Of a stretch of DNA of 64,000 nucleotides, positions 42,013 to 52,923 are shown in pieces; positions within the stretch are counted from its first letter, which is position 1; the number at the start of each line of letters is the position of its first letter. Under the pieces are notes generated by a model. It was not told the origin of the DNA and did no database searches. It saw only the letters and a program-made list of their open reading frames with translations. Origin of the DNA: Aquilaria yunnanensis. Lineage: Eukaryota > Streptophyta > Magnoliopsida > Malvales > Thymelaeaceae. The stretch is from NCBI GenBank assembly GCA_039654915.1, contig CM077600.1, positions 40,594,492 to 40,658,491 on the forward strand, written 5' to 3'. A program made the position numbers and the translations under genes.

Positions 42013-43530
42013 ATGAATCCTCTGAACCGTAGCAACAAAAAACATAAAGAGGACAGTGGAATGGAGGTTGACAATAGCCAGCAAGCAGTCCCTAAAAGTA
42101 CATCCACAGTCTCTTACAGTGCGAAAGTCTTTGAATCCCAAAACAGAGCTTCATCGTCGTTTATTTATGTCCCAGTCTTCTGGGATGAAGACTCGGATGA
42201 AGATAATGATTATGGAGATGATATTCCAACAGTCCGGCAAAAAATAGAGCATTCTGACAGCTACTGTTATCTGCTAGAGAAAGCTAGGAGCCTTTGGTAG
42301 TCGAAGGGTAATTTCATCTGTGTTGATTTAGGGGAAGACTTTTTTCTATTTAAGTTTGACCTTGAGGAAGATCTCGAACATGTTCTTTATGGAGGGCCTT
42401 GGTTTATTGGTCCACACTACTTGGCCATTAGGATGTGGGAACCAAATTTTCACCCACAAAAGGCTATTTTCAATACCAAAATTAAGTAGTAAATTAAAGG
42501 CTTAAATACCCCACCCGTCCCTTAACTTGACCAACTCACACAAGTTGGTCCCTCAACCAAAAATCAGTTTCATTTAGTCCTTAAAGTTGGTAAAATGTGC
42601 TGACTTAGTCCCTGAAGCGAGTTGGAATGACACGTGTTCTCACATGGAATAATGTCGTTACTGCACAATCAATGGGCAGCTTCTCTCTCCGGCCTTCCTC
42701 CCTTTACCACCCTCGCTCTCCCTTCCTTCTCTTTCATCCTACCTTTCTTTCCCTGCCAACGTCACTTTGTCTTTCCTCCTTCTCAACATCACCCAATTTG
42801 AGCATCCCTATTGTTGTAATTTCCTTATCCTTTATCCGCCTCCCTTTCCTCCAGGAACCTTGTACTTTGCCTTCGATTCACTCACCTAATTTGCTTCCTC
42901 TTTCCCATCTCAGACATTAGTTCGTCAGTTTGCTCCCTCCCCCATCCCCAACACCAATCTTTGGTAAATCTTCATTTCTTAATTGGACACTTTGACGATT
43001 GAAATCTTTTGTTCCTTAATCAGATGCTTCAATTTCTTTTTGTGGGCTAAGTCAATGAACAGATGAAATTGGGGTGAGTCAAGAGGGTGGCGGAGCAAAG
43101 GTGGGAGAAACAGTTGTGAGAGAGGCCGATGGTGAGAAAAGGCAGAACAACGAAGACGGGGGAAAGGAAGAGAGGAAAGGGAGAGCGAGGGCGGCAGGGA
43201 GAGAAAGATCGACCAGGTTGAAATCGAGACTATCGTCATCTTCACCGATGTAAATACAGTGTCGGTGGCCAACGAATTCAGGGATTAAGGAATATGGGCG
43301 AGGTTACCCCCACATGATGACATGTGTCAATCCAACTCACTTCAGGGACTAAGTCATCATATTTTACCAAGTTTGAGGACTACCATAAACTGATTTTCGG
43401 TTGATGGACCTACTCGTTCGAGTTAGTCAAGTTGAGGGGCAGGTGGGGTATATAAGCCTAAATTAAATTGCCTTTGATCTTCTAACCCTATGTTGGTGTT
43501 ACTTATTACTTACTACATGTTACTATATAG
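42013..43530 (+). mobile_element. LINE (non-LTR retrotransposon) ORF1 fragment, split by a Mutator-like element
   Basis: The frame from 42013 reads MNPLNRSNKKHKEDSGMEVD onward, has a TAG at 42298-42300, then continues GNFICVDLGEDFFLFKFDLE, HVLYGGPWFIGPHYLAIRMW and EPNFHP. This is the DUF4283 domain found in ORF1 of plant L1-type LINEs (FDSEEDYERVL.GGPWFI..H.L.IR.W.PNF). The frame stops at 42487-42489. After the inserted element (42499-43458) the sequence resumes with IKLPLIF-like codons, matching the WIRLPGLPLEYY block that follows in the family. No reverse transcriptase is present. Dead fragment. Confidence 0.75.
42499..43458. mobile_element. Mutator-like non-autonomous element (960 bp, about 150-bp TIRs)
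   Basis: The perfect 9-bp target duplication TAAATTAAA lies at 42490-42498 and 43459-43467. The TIRs begin GGCTTAAATACCCCACCCGT and, on the complementary strand at the right, GGCTTATATACCCCACCTGC, and pair over about 150 bp (42499-42650 with 43308-43458). The interior has a pyrimidine-rich left half and a purine-rich right half, which may themselves partly pair. No transposase and no recognised host gene cargo. Confidence 0.88.
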
Positions 43531-43539
43531 CAAGTGAGA

Positions 43540-44360
43540 GTTGCTTATAGCATTTTCTACAACAATGATTCAATTTCAATGCTTTATTCAGCTTCATACT
43601 ATACATGTGATATTTGATCAAACTTCTTCAATATCTAATTCTTAGGAACTAACACAACATCTCATCTAACTAACAATTTGCAAGTAATAAAACTGCAACA
43701 TAAAACTTCCCAGGTGGAAGCCATAATCTTGGGATTGGATTAATAAATGTTCAAAAAACCACAGCGAATAAAATGTTGAACTAGGTTAGACTTGTTTGAT
43801 GATGTAGCTCTAACAGAGTTCAATCTTATCGCCACGAATTCACCTGCCTGTAGCCAAGTTAGTGAGGGTGAAGGTCCCATCCTCCCTCTGGTTCCCCTCT
43901 TAGTTAGTGTCATGGAGAATGCAACAGGCTAAGATGACCTCATTTGTTCATCTAAGGCTAAGTTATGCTCGTTACTTTCTACCCTTGCTCCCATCCTCTA
44001 AAGAGGAGTATGCCTTTCAAGTGAAAATTTTGCCTAACGATGGTTGGTCCTAATACACCATGAAACTCTACAAAATGACAGGCACTAGAAAATAGAGAGA
44101 TGTTAGTGCCAGAACCTTGCAGCTATTGAAAAGTTTTTCTTGTCATCTCTGGAATGACACTTGAAAGATAAACAGCTGGTGGCAAATGTCTGCTTCGATC
44201 AATCCGTGATTCACTGCTATATGGTAAAGCACGCAATTGCATGTCCCTGTTGGACAACTTGTCTTGGAGTCGAACAAAACCATGCACTTGTTCAATTGCC
44301 GAAAGCAAATTGGGCGCTGCCACCAAAAAAGGTCCAGTATGGCCATGGCCATATACCTTA
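43540..44360. other. Intergenic stretch, no gene recognised
   Basis: Short frames near 44123-44434 on both strands overlap each other and carry no family motif. Confidence 0.35.
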
Positions 44361-44371
44361 ATAGGCACAGC

Positions 44372-45083
44372 CAATGGCGTAGCTACCATATGCTAGGGGT
44401 GGCTATTGCCCCCCTAAGAATTTTGAAAAAATAAATATAAGCAGTAATTTGGTGATTTTGTCAAAAGTTAAGGATTGAGTGTGCATTTTACCCCCTAAAT
44501 ATTGTGGAAAAATATAAAGATTTGGGGGTGGGGGGCAGCGAGGCACATATCAAAAAGAATGGGAACCAAGTGTGTATTTCTCCCTTGCTCTCATTCAAAA
44601 TGCACGACGCCGTTTCAGTTATGCTATACATTCAATCCCTAATTCCTAATTCCTCCGAATCCCTACCACTACCAGACCTCTACTCCAGTGCTCCGACTAC
44701 TCGATACTCGCTCGACTAGTCCTCTCGCTCAACTTGCATCACATCACCTCTTATCCCATCCTCCGGTGCGGCGGCATATAGCATCACACCGGCGCTGCGG
44801 CTGCGTGACGGTGGGGTTCATAGTTCATCCAATCTATCCGTGATTCATCTTTGAGTCTTAGAGGTGACAAGGGACAACTCACGATGGCGATGACAATGGC
44901 GATGCCTCATTCGTCAGTCGCTACGGTGTTGCCTTCGGCCTTCCACTCTTGACTCTCCTCCCTTGCTCTAGTGCTTGACTGCTCAGTGCTCCGTCCGACA
45001 ATCCAAGTCTCTGACACGATCACACAACACCCAATCACACATTGGACTTGCCCCCCAAGCTTGAAATCCTGGATTTGCCACTG
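44372..45083. mobile_element. hAT-type non-autonomous transposon (CAATGGC/CAGTGGC ends)
   Basis: The left end is CAATGGCGTAGCTACC; the right end, reverse-complemented, is CAGTGGCAAATCCAGG. Both resemble the CAGTGGCGGAGCC-type ends of plant hAT elements. Flanks GGCACAGC (44364-44371) and GGCATAGC (45084-45091) match at 7 of 8 bases. Inside each end lies a run of C (TTGCCCCCCTAAG near 44407; TTGCCCCCCAAGC near 45050). The 712-bp body holds no transposase; its middle (44740-45000) is GC-richer. Confidence 0.75.
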
Positions 45084-45237
45084 GGCATAGCACTAGTCTC
45101 GACCAACTAAAATTAGTGGAAGTTGATTACTGTATGGTTTGAATTAAAATTTTAGGAGTTATTATCGTGTAAAAAAAATTGTATATTTCTAAAATAAAAA
45201 GTTCAAATCTTGTGGTTTTTGGCTTTGTGGCGGGGAG

Positions 45238-45759
45238 TAGGGGTGATTATTCGGTTTGTTCGGTTCAAACCGAACCGAATAATTTGATTTATTCGGTTTT
45301 CGGCTTTGGATACTAAGAAACTGAAATAATCGAATTAGTCCATAAAACCGAATTCAAACCGAACCGAAATATTTCGGTTCGGTTCGATTTAAACCGAATT
45401 AACCGACAAAATGGTAATTAAATTCTATAAGAGATGAAATGGGATAAATATATTGTTTTTCTTTTCAAATTTCATTCAATATAGAAGGTTCATTGTCTAT
45501 GGAAAGAAAGAAAATAAGAATCCAATCTAATTTGGGATTACTTGGTAGCATTATTGTTCATGAAACAAATTAAAAAAAAAAATTGGTATAAAAAATTTCA
45601 GTTATTTCGGTTACTGAATTAACCGAATTCTAAAACTGAAATCGAACCGAAACCAAAATTTTTGTTATTCGGTTTCAACCGAAACCGAACCAAATTACCG
45701 AATTAACCAAACTGAATTTTAAATTTTTTTTCGGTTTCAACGGAATACTGATTATCCTA
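45238..45759. mobile_element. hAT-type MITE with CGGTTCGG subterminal repeats, next to the LEA/TMEM205 promoter
   Basis: The left end TAGGGGTGATTATTCGGTTT is answered by the right end read on the complement, TAGGATAATCAGTATTCCG. Flanks GCGGGGAG (45230-45237) and GCCGGGAG (45760-45767) agree at 7 of 8 bases. Many AACCGAACCGAA/TTCGGTTCGG words occur in both orientations near the ends. No coding sequence. The right end is 207 bp before the start codon at 45966. Confidence 0.8.
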
Positions 45760-45801
45760 GCCGGGAGTAATCAATGGGACGGTACCAATTTTCAGACAAC
45801 C

Positions 45802-45834
45802 GCCACGTAGAAGCCACCTGGTGGCTTCATATAG
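45802..45834 (+). promoter_or_regulatory. Putative promoter of the LEA/TMEM205-like gene: ABRE-like core, palindrome and TATA-like word
   Basis: GCCACGT (45802-45808) is the reverse complement of the abscisic-acid response core ACGTGGC. It is followed by the inverted repeat AGCCACCTGGTGGCT (45812-45826) and by CATATAG, about 135 bases before the start codon. ABRE sites are common in LEA promoters; function here is inferred. Confidence 0.4.
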
Positions 45835-45965
45835 CGACGCGTCACTGCGCCAAGCTGCCACATCATGTTTCGTCTTCATACTCTGCTCCCCTTAACAACT
45901 CTCACATCCCTGTATTTCCACCGTCATTTGTTATGAATTCACGTAATTAGAAAAACACCCAGAAG

Positions 45966-47545
45966 ATGATGAATATCTTGGCTCTGTTTCTCGTCGCAAG
46001 CTCGCTAATGGCGGCCGCAGTCTGGCCGCCGAGCCAGGAGATGCACCAGACGAACCACGACGAAGACGTTATTGTCAAAGAAGGCCATAGAGTCGTCACC
46101 GTCGAGTACGACGAAGAGGGGCGTCAACATAAGACCAAAGTCTCGATTTCCCCTCATCAGCCGCACCAAGCCATCCTCGAAGAAGCCAAAGAGACGCTCA
46201 AGGACGCAGCTTCTGTTCTGCCTGATCTTGGCCAAGGCATTTCGTCGGAAGAAGAACGCCCCAGGGGCACTATGAACCGCCCAAGCGAGCTCATATGTGA
46301 TGCGCTTGGGAAATGTAAGCACAAGATGGCAAGTTTCATCGGGAAAGGTAAAGAAAGAGCACATGAAGCGATGGAAAAAGCGGCGGAGACTGTCCACAAA
46401 GTAGCCCGTGAAGCAAAGGATGCTGTAGTTGATTCGGCCGAGAGAGTGACAGAAACGGTTCCACAGAGAGCGAAGAACGTCGAAGAAGGAGCGAAGGAAA
46501 AGGTACAGGACGCGAGGGAAAAGGCGGCGGAGATTGTCCACGATGTGGTGTCGATGGAGAGCGAGATGGCCCATAAAGCTAAGGATACTGCGGAGAGAAT
46601 GAAAGAAACGGTTTCCCAGAAAGCAAAGGATGTAAAAGAAGGTGCGCAGGAATCTCTCGACAGAGCTAAAAAGAAGGCACAGGAAGCAGCAGAAAAGGTA
46701 GCGGAGATGAAGAACGACATGGCCCATGAAGCTAAGGACTCTGTGGTTGGTTCGGCTGAGAGAGTGAAAGAGACGGTTGCTCAGAAAGCAGAGGATGTCG
46801 AAGAAAGCGCGAACCAATATCTCCACAAAGCCATTGAGGGAATGGTCGTCGCCGGTGCAGGCAATGTGTTCTGCCTAATGCGGAGGATGGGTTCCGGAGA
46901 GGCCTGGGAGTCTCTAATGAAGATTTTAAGTTTGATGGGCTTCTCTGCGGCTTACGGGATGGGATTGTGGGTCACGTTCATCTCCAGCTACGTGTTGGCG
47001 AGGGCGCTGCCGCGCCAGCAGTTCGCAGTGGTGCAGAGCAAGATTTATCCTGTTTACTTCAGGGCCATGGCTTACAGCATAGGAGCAGCTCTTTTGGGGC
47101 ACATTCTGGTGCGCCGGAAGAGATTGTTCACAAACAAAGCGGAGATGTTTCAGGGGTATAATCTATTGGCCGCACTTGTGATGGTTCTGGTCAACGCCAA
47201 GTATCTGGAGCCGAAAGCCACAAAGGTATGTTGTAGTTTTCACACGTAGCAATTCAGTTTTGGCTTCCCTAGCAATATCTTTGTTACATGATTCAGGTAA
47301 TGTTCGAGAGGTTGAAGGTAGAGAAAGAGGAAAGTAGAGGAGGAGAGAGCCCCAAACCTGCGGCGGAGGCAGCAGCGTCGGAGCCGCTGGCCCCCAGCCA
47401 GCAGCTAGTGAGGTCGAAGATTGCTGCGCTGAGCGAGAAACTGAGGAAGCTAAATACATACTCATCGTTTCTAAACGTGGTGTGTCTGATGGCTCTGAGT
47501 TCCCATCAGGTTTACTTGGGCTACCGCCTCAGCACAACTTCCTGA
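45966..47545 (+). CDS. LEA-repeat protein with TMEM205-like (DUF4149) membrane domain
   Basis: Two exons, 45966-47225 and 47297-47545, phase 0, GT-AG; 502 residues. Residues 1-20 look like a signal peptide or anchor (MMNILALFLVASSLMAAAVW). Residues about 125-285 are LEA group 3-type amphipathic repeats rich in Ala, Lys and Glu (EKAAETVHK, ERVKETVAQKAEDVEE, HEAKD recurring). Residues about 290-430 are the DUF4149/TMEM205 domain (GLWVTFISS, VQSKIYPVYF, NAKYLEP.ATKVMFERLKVEK) with three hydrophobic segments; a fourth is near the C-terminus (SFLNVVCLMALSSHQVYLGY). LEA repeats protect membranes and proteins during drying; the TMEM205 domain has no settled function in plants. The same fusion is known in Arabidopsis (At1g72100 as I recall). 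Seed or stress expression under ABA control is plausible but inferred. Confidence 0.9.
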
Positions 47546-47559
47546 CCCTTTCCCGGATG

Positions 47560-48070
47560 CTACAGACTCTTAGCAGCTTGGTGGACTGGAGGGTCTAACA
47601 CGAATGATTCTGGGCTTTCTTCCTTTCGATGTAAATAATCCCGTTTCTACATTGTACTTGGTAGTTAGGCGGACATAGTTGTGCTTATTCTACGGTTATA
47701 TTTAGGTGGTGAGGAGAGGAGACGGTGTGGTATGTAAAATGATTTTGCCAACAATACAAGGATCAGTGAGTGCTGCGTCTGTATCGGGCGAGGCGGACAC
47801 TGGTTGAACATGATCGAATTGCTGGATATGAACATAAAGCTTACATACATTATCCGCCTGAGAGACAGAGTAAGATGTCTCCAGAAGTAGTTTTTCTTGC
47901 TTTTTGGTTTGATCATAAGGACAAAAAAGAAAAAAAAATACAGCAAAAAATCATTTAAAGACTTTAAATGTATCGATAACGAAGAGAAATATGGGACAAA
48001 AAGAGTCAGATCCTCGGAAGTCGGAACTTAACTTCTTCGGGGCGGGTACGTTGGATCAAAGCTATACAAC
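47560..48070. other. 3' flank of the LEA/TMEM205 gene, no further feature
   Basis: Should contain the 3' untranslated region. Frames at 47665-47958 on both strands overlap and have no family motif. Confidence 0.4.
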
Positions 48071-48084
48071 GGCAAATAGATCAA

Positions 48085-48690
48085 ATTTGCCATTAATGTT
48101 TTGGGTTGGGAGTAGATATATAACTATAATTTTATTTACCCAATCTCCCACTAATATTTTAAAATAGACCGAATATGTCACTGAAGTTTTAAATTAAAAG
48201 TGGATATACTACTAACCGTTAAAAATATAACGGAAAACGTTAAAAAGCTAATAAAAATGTTAAAAATAATAAGTTTTAAAATTTTATGGTGATCATGTAA
48301 GTTTTAACAAACTTTAACGACTATTTGTAATTAGACTCTCTTTCTCTCCCTCTGTCATGTCGACGAGAAGATTAGACAGTAAAGACAAAGAGAAGACGGC
48401 GATAAAGCTGGGGTACTAGTGACGGAGACAGTAATAAGGCTGAAGCACTAATAGCATATATCAAACCCTCTTTTTGCAAAAATCTAAAAGGTTATGATAT
48501 TTTTTTAAATATTCATAATAACCTCAATATTTTAAAACCTGCTATTCTTTACCATTTTTTATTATTTTTTAACCAACAGTGTCATATATTTGACCTGTTT
48601 TAAAACATTAGTGGGAGATTGAGCCCAAAAAAAACTATAGTGGTATATCAATTCCCTACCCAAAACATTAGTGACAAATTTGATATTTTT
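48085..48690. mobile_element. Long-TIR non-autonomous element (Mutator-like), copy near 48.1 kb
   Basis: The left arm ATCAAATTTGCCATTAATG, TTTTGGGTTGGGA, CAATCTCCCACTAAT (48085-48200) is matched by the reverse complement of the right arm ATCAAATTTGTCACTAATG, TTTTGGGTAGGGA, CAATCTCCCACTAAT (48560-48690). Arms pair over about 110-130 bp. The target duplication was not resolved. No coding sequence. Confidence 0.6.
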
Positions 48691-48711
48691 GTTTATTTTG
48701 ACCGAAATCCT

Positions 48712-49190
48712 TAATTCACCCCCAAACTTTGCTGACTCGGACACTTAACCCCTTCAATTATGATTCGAGGCAATGTAGACCCCACACTTTGTAAACTGGG
48801 ACACATAACCCTTTCTACCTAATGGAAATGTTCTTTTTTATTTTTAAGGGACTTAAATGACAATAATATTGAACAAATAGACTAAACTTAGCATTTTAAC
48901 ATATTATTGTATGAGAGGTCATCTTCCTTTATAGCTTCGCATGTAGGAGGTTGGAGAGTTCATTAAAAATTTGAGAACATCCTCAGCATGCAATTAGAAC
49001 TGTGGAGGAAGACGATCTGCCAAACAACAATATGCTAAAACACCAAGTTCAGTCTTCTTGTTCAATGTTATTGTTATTTAAGCTCATGAAAAACCAAAAA
49101 GAACATTTCCATCAATTAGATGAGTTATATATCCCAATTTACAAAGTTTTGTCCGAGTTAGCAAAATTTCAGGGTGAATTATGAATTTGT
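48712..49190. mobile_element. Second long-TIR non-autonomous element, directly adjacent
   Basis: Left arm TTAATTCACCCCCAAACTTTG, TGACTCGGACA, ACTTTGTAAACTGGGA, TGGAAATGTTCTTTTT (about 48712-48838, quoted in parts) pairs with the reverse complement of the right arm ATAATTCACCCTGAAATTTTG, TAACTCGGACA, ACTTTGTAAATTGGGA, TGGAAATGTTCTTTTT (about 49095-49190). It differs in sequence from its neighbour at 48085. No coding sequence; target duplication not resolved. Confidence 0.6.
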
Positions 49191-49194
49191 CTTT

Positions 49195-49715
49195 TATTTT
49201 TTATTCATAAGTTTACCGCTACAAGTTTAAGGGTCCTGGAGGAAATGGAGAGAAAACTCAACCCAGATGAGGGTTATTGAAACTATGTCCTTTTTGCGGA
49301 CCAAACTAGGAAGGCAGGACAAGTGATTACATTTATATTGGTTAAAAGAGTGTAAGCAGACGCGGACGAATGAACGTGATTTTAAAGAATATAATAATGT
49401 TGTACACGAGAAAAAGAAACTTAGGGGAAAATAACGAAAGGTAAATAGCTGAACGAGAGAGGCCTCCTATGTATGTTCTGGTATTTGTACAACTGCAACT
49501 AGAGCAGGGCTCACCTAGAAGCAACAATTGCAAAAACTCAGGCGGAACATCGGATTAGACAAAACCATCACGATTCATAAACCCACCTTGAAACACCAAA
49601 AATTGAAGATGGAGCACCTTCGGATTGGACAATTACAGGTGACTCAAAAGGTTGTTTGTCGCTTCGCCAGGCAACCACAACTTCACTCCAACAGTAAGAT
49701 TTGCTGCATTTGGTG
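49195..49715. other. Intergenic stretch downstream of the bHLH gene
   Basis: No gene recognised; the right-hand part should include the 3' untranslated region of the minus-strand bHLH gene. Confidence 0.4.
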
Positions 49716-49722
49716 GCCAGTT

Positions 49723-52669
49723 CTAGACACCTTCTTCTTTAACTTTGCATTTGCATTTTCTCTCAAGTTCCGTCAGTTCCTGCAAAAAACATATTCTTAG
49801 AAAACATCTATGCCAACAATAGCTTCCAAAGAACTCTCAGGGAGCAAGTCCAGAAGTTTGGCGCTGATAGATTGCGATAATTAACTGCACAGCATGAAAT
49901 TCAACATCTCTCCCAAGAGAACAGTCGTAGGAGCACCTGAATTTGCCGCTTTAGAGTTTTCACATACTCCAGGGCTTCGTCTAGCATGTCCGCTGTATTT
50001 GTTTGCTGAAAAAGACAAACATAAACTAACCTGTTAAGATTTGAAACAGCCTATCACATTAATTTTCATCTTCCTAAAAAATGCATTTAAGAAAGTTAAC
50101 TGGTTGAAACAGTAGCAACATTCAAGAGACCAACTTGTGCCAAACCTATGCATCAGGAACATGAAGGATTGACCACAGCAAGGAATCAACCTTTTGTTAC
50201 TATACTACAATGCAGAAAAAGGGTAATTTGGTTTCCGGAATTGGAAGCTCTCTACCTGTTTTATATGGAGAAGAAGGACGAATGGGTAAGATTAATTTAA
50301 CCGACAAAGAAGTCATCAAAGTACTTCCTAGCAGACATTCGTGACTTTGCCAAAACGAAACACAGTGACTTCCTTTTTCGAACTTTGATTGCATATCTGT
50401 GTCTATGACGCCTGCCTGTAGCACATGTCACTCGAAAAAGAAGACTTGTCTTCCCCTTTCTTCTCAATTCGTTTTAACTTAAATAAACTTAATTTGAAAT
50501 GGCTTATTTTTATTTTTATATATTTTTTACATGGAACTAATTCTATTTAAAAGGCAATATTATGTAAGTGCAATAATTCATTGAAAATATAATTTTTATA
50601 ATCTTACTAAATTTTTATAATTTTTTTCTAATTTTAGGCATTAAAAAGAAAAATTCACAAAAATTTAATAGCATCACGAAAATTTACTTCTAAATGGATT
50701 ATTATATCTACATAGTATTGGCATTTAAATGAAATTGGTTCAAAGTAAAAAAGATATAAAAATAAAAATAAGTCATTTTAGATTAAATTAGCCTAAATTA
50801 AAACGAATTGGCTGGTTCCCAAAGTACATTGAATGCCCCCAAAGGGAGAGAGGGGTCCATGGAAATTAAATACTTGGACCAGAAACCATGAGGCCTTCTT
50901 TTCCTCAACAATAAAATAGCCTCGTTTTTCCTATAGGTAAAGTCAAAACTTACATTACTGTTTCTACCCATCAATTAAAGGGGTGAGTTGCTAGTGTTAG
51001 CTTTTGTTATTCTCCATCAACGGAGCCAATTCAGATCCAGCCTTTCCTTACCTCACTCCGTTTCAGCTTCCCCCTCAATTAGTCCAAGCACAACAGACTT
51101 GCATTTTGGAAGGACGTTTCAATATGGTCTTAGAAAGGGACAATTACTTCAATACTGGTAAAAATACCAAGCCAAATAACACCTTAGAAGGTTATAACTT
51201 ATAAATACCATCCTGTGCCTTTAGCTAATTTTGATTCCAAAAGTATAGAAATTCTTAAAAAGGTGCAATAACCTACACAAGAAAATTCAAAAGGTGAAGT
51301 TGCTTTTAGTCAACAATAGAGACAAGGCTGCCCCTATTAAGTAACATTCCAATGTTATAATTCTGCTACTATCCTTTGTCTGCTGAAGCCCTCTAAACTC
51401 AGAGTTTCATTTAGTAAAATACAAACAACCTTTGAATTGCTACAGCATGGCTTACAGGGAAAGAGATACCTTGTCCATGTTAGGCACAAGCTCCTGTAAC
51501 TTTCTGATACGATCACTTATCCTAGTTCTTCGTACCTAATAGAAAAAAAAAGGCAAAGAAGGGCAACAAATGCTTAGTTAAAATATAGGAGATTCATTGT
51601 GAATTAACGCAAGTAGTGAACTTGAGAATCTATCTAGCTCTTTCAAGAGCTACTATGGCACCGTAATACATGGTATTCATTACACAGGAGATAAGTTGTA
51701 AGTTATGCAAGGAATTAACTTTTGTATCTAGGGGAACATCAAAAAACAAAGAAAGAAAGAAAGATATCTAAGTGGTTTCAAGGCAATAGTCTAACCCTTT
51801 CTGCAATACTCCTAGGATGAGTAGCACAACCGCGTTTGGCACGGACCCTGCAAGGTACTGATTCCTCTGAGAGCTTTTCCATGCCCGCATCAGCTGAACT
51901 TGACATATTAGTAGTAACGTGAGCCATTTCCTCTCCTTTCTACCAAGATACAGAACAAATGCTCAGCTTTACTGTATAAATTTGTTTGCAAAATGGTATA
52001 TAAGTATATACCGATTGGTGTCAGACAGTCACTGAACAAGAGTTGAGCACGCACACCGTTAATAAAGCTAAGAGAATACCTAAACCAACATATCCATCCT
52101 ATTTATTGAACCATTTCTAAACGTCAACTAGTGAGTCTAGGACCCTTCAACAAGCAAAAAAAAAAATAGCATGGCCCAAGTATTAACAAAAGAAACAGTA
52201 GTACTAGTGGGACTCCCAGGTCCCAATAAAGAAACAAGGCACTTACCAACTGTGTCTGAAACTTGGCCGATGAGTATTGCAAATTCCCTTCTCTCGGTCG
52301 CTTACTCCCCGGATTCAAATCGATATCAGACGGAAAGTAGTCGTAATTTTCCGGAATTTCAAAGCTAGAGAACCCCGAATTGCCGAGAAAATCCGCCGGA
52401 GAACTGTTTTGCCTCTGAAAACCGGACGGTTCAAACAACAGAGGGTCCTCCGAGCTGCCGAATAGCGCAGAGCCACGGGATGCAGAGCAGGCTGTGAGTA
52501 TCTGGGTGAAGCTGTGGCCGGGCTTTAGAGGGGCGTCTTCGTCTTCTTCTAGAAGCTGCTCTAACCAGGTGGGTGGGGCGGAGCGGAACCGAGTAAGCCC
52601 ACTTCCACTGAGTTTACTATTGGCGCCACCGCTCGAGCTGCCGGCGCTCCCACCAGGCGTCGGTTGCAT
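49723..52669 (-). CDS. bHLH transcription factor, bHLH80/bHLH81 (FBH1/FBH2)-like
   Basis: Five exons on the minus strand, all phase 0: 52247-52669, 51796-51939, 51470-51535, 49937-50005, 49723-49779; 252 residues. The N-terminus has the subfamily signature LTRFRSAPPTWLEQLLEEDE, then GFQRQNSSPADFLG and NYDYFPSDIDLNPGSKRPRE. The bHLH domain spans about 176-236: basic part RAKRGCATHPRSIAERVRRT, helix 1 ISDRIRKLQELVPNMDK, loop QTNTADML, helix 2 DEALEYVKTLKRQIQEL. The short tail ends KVKEEGV. Members of this group bind E-box DNA and in Arabidopsis activate CONSTANS (FBH proteins). The family and subfamily are clear from the N-terminal and basic regions; function here is inferred. Intron 3 (50006-51469) contains a fold-back MITE. 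Confidence 0.93.
50464..50812. mobile_element. Fold-back MITE, family A, copy 3 (inside intron 3 of the bHLH gene)
   Basis: Begins TCAATTCGTTTTAACTTAAA and ends CCTAAATTAAAACGAATTGG. The arms match the copies at 8682 and 23254. The asymmetric centre is inverted relative to those two: ATCTTACTAAATTTTTAT lies on the left here but appears as its complement on the right in copies 1 and 2. No coding sequence. Confidence 0.8.
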
Positions 52670-52923
52670 TGGCTTATGGCTTTTCCGGAGGGTCGCTGCT
52701 TGCAGCAGAGAAAGTGGGATCTTTTTTAATATAGAAAAAGAGCCTTATTTTTCTAGAGTTTCCTAATTCTAACACAAAAACAGATATGGCCACCTCTTTC
52801 ATCTTTGCAGAGGCGCGTGAATTTCACGTTCCAAGGAGTTACAACTACAAGCTGTTAAGTGAAGAAGTTACGGTCCTAACAGACATATGCAGGGCAAGCC
52901 TCGCCCCCATTAAACAATATTTC

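Noticed and set aside
43540..44360. Short overlapping frames on both strands near 44.1-44.4 kb
   Set aside because: No family match and no splice structure; none could be supported as a gene.
46005..46826. Long minus-strand open frame (273 codons) opposite the LEA/TMEM205 gene
   Set aside because: It mirrors the repetitive Ala/Lys/Glu codons of the LEA repeats; the plus-strand product has clear family domains and the antisense product none.
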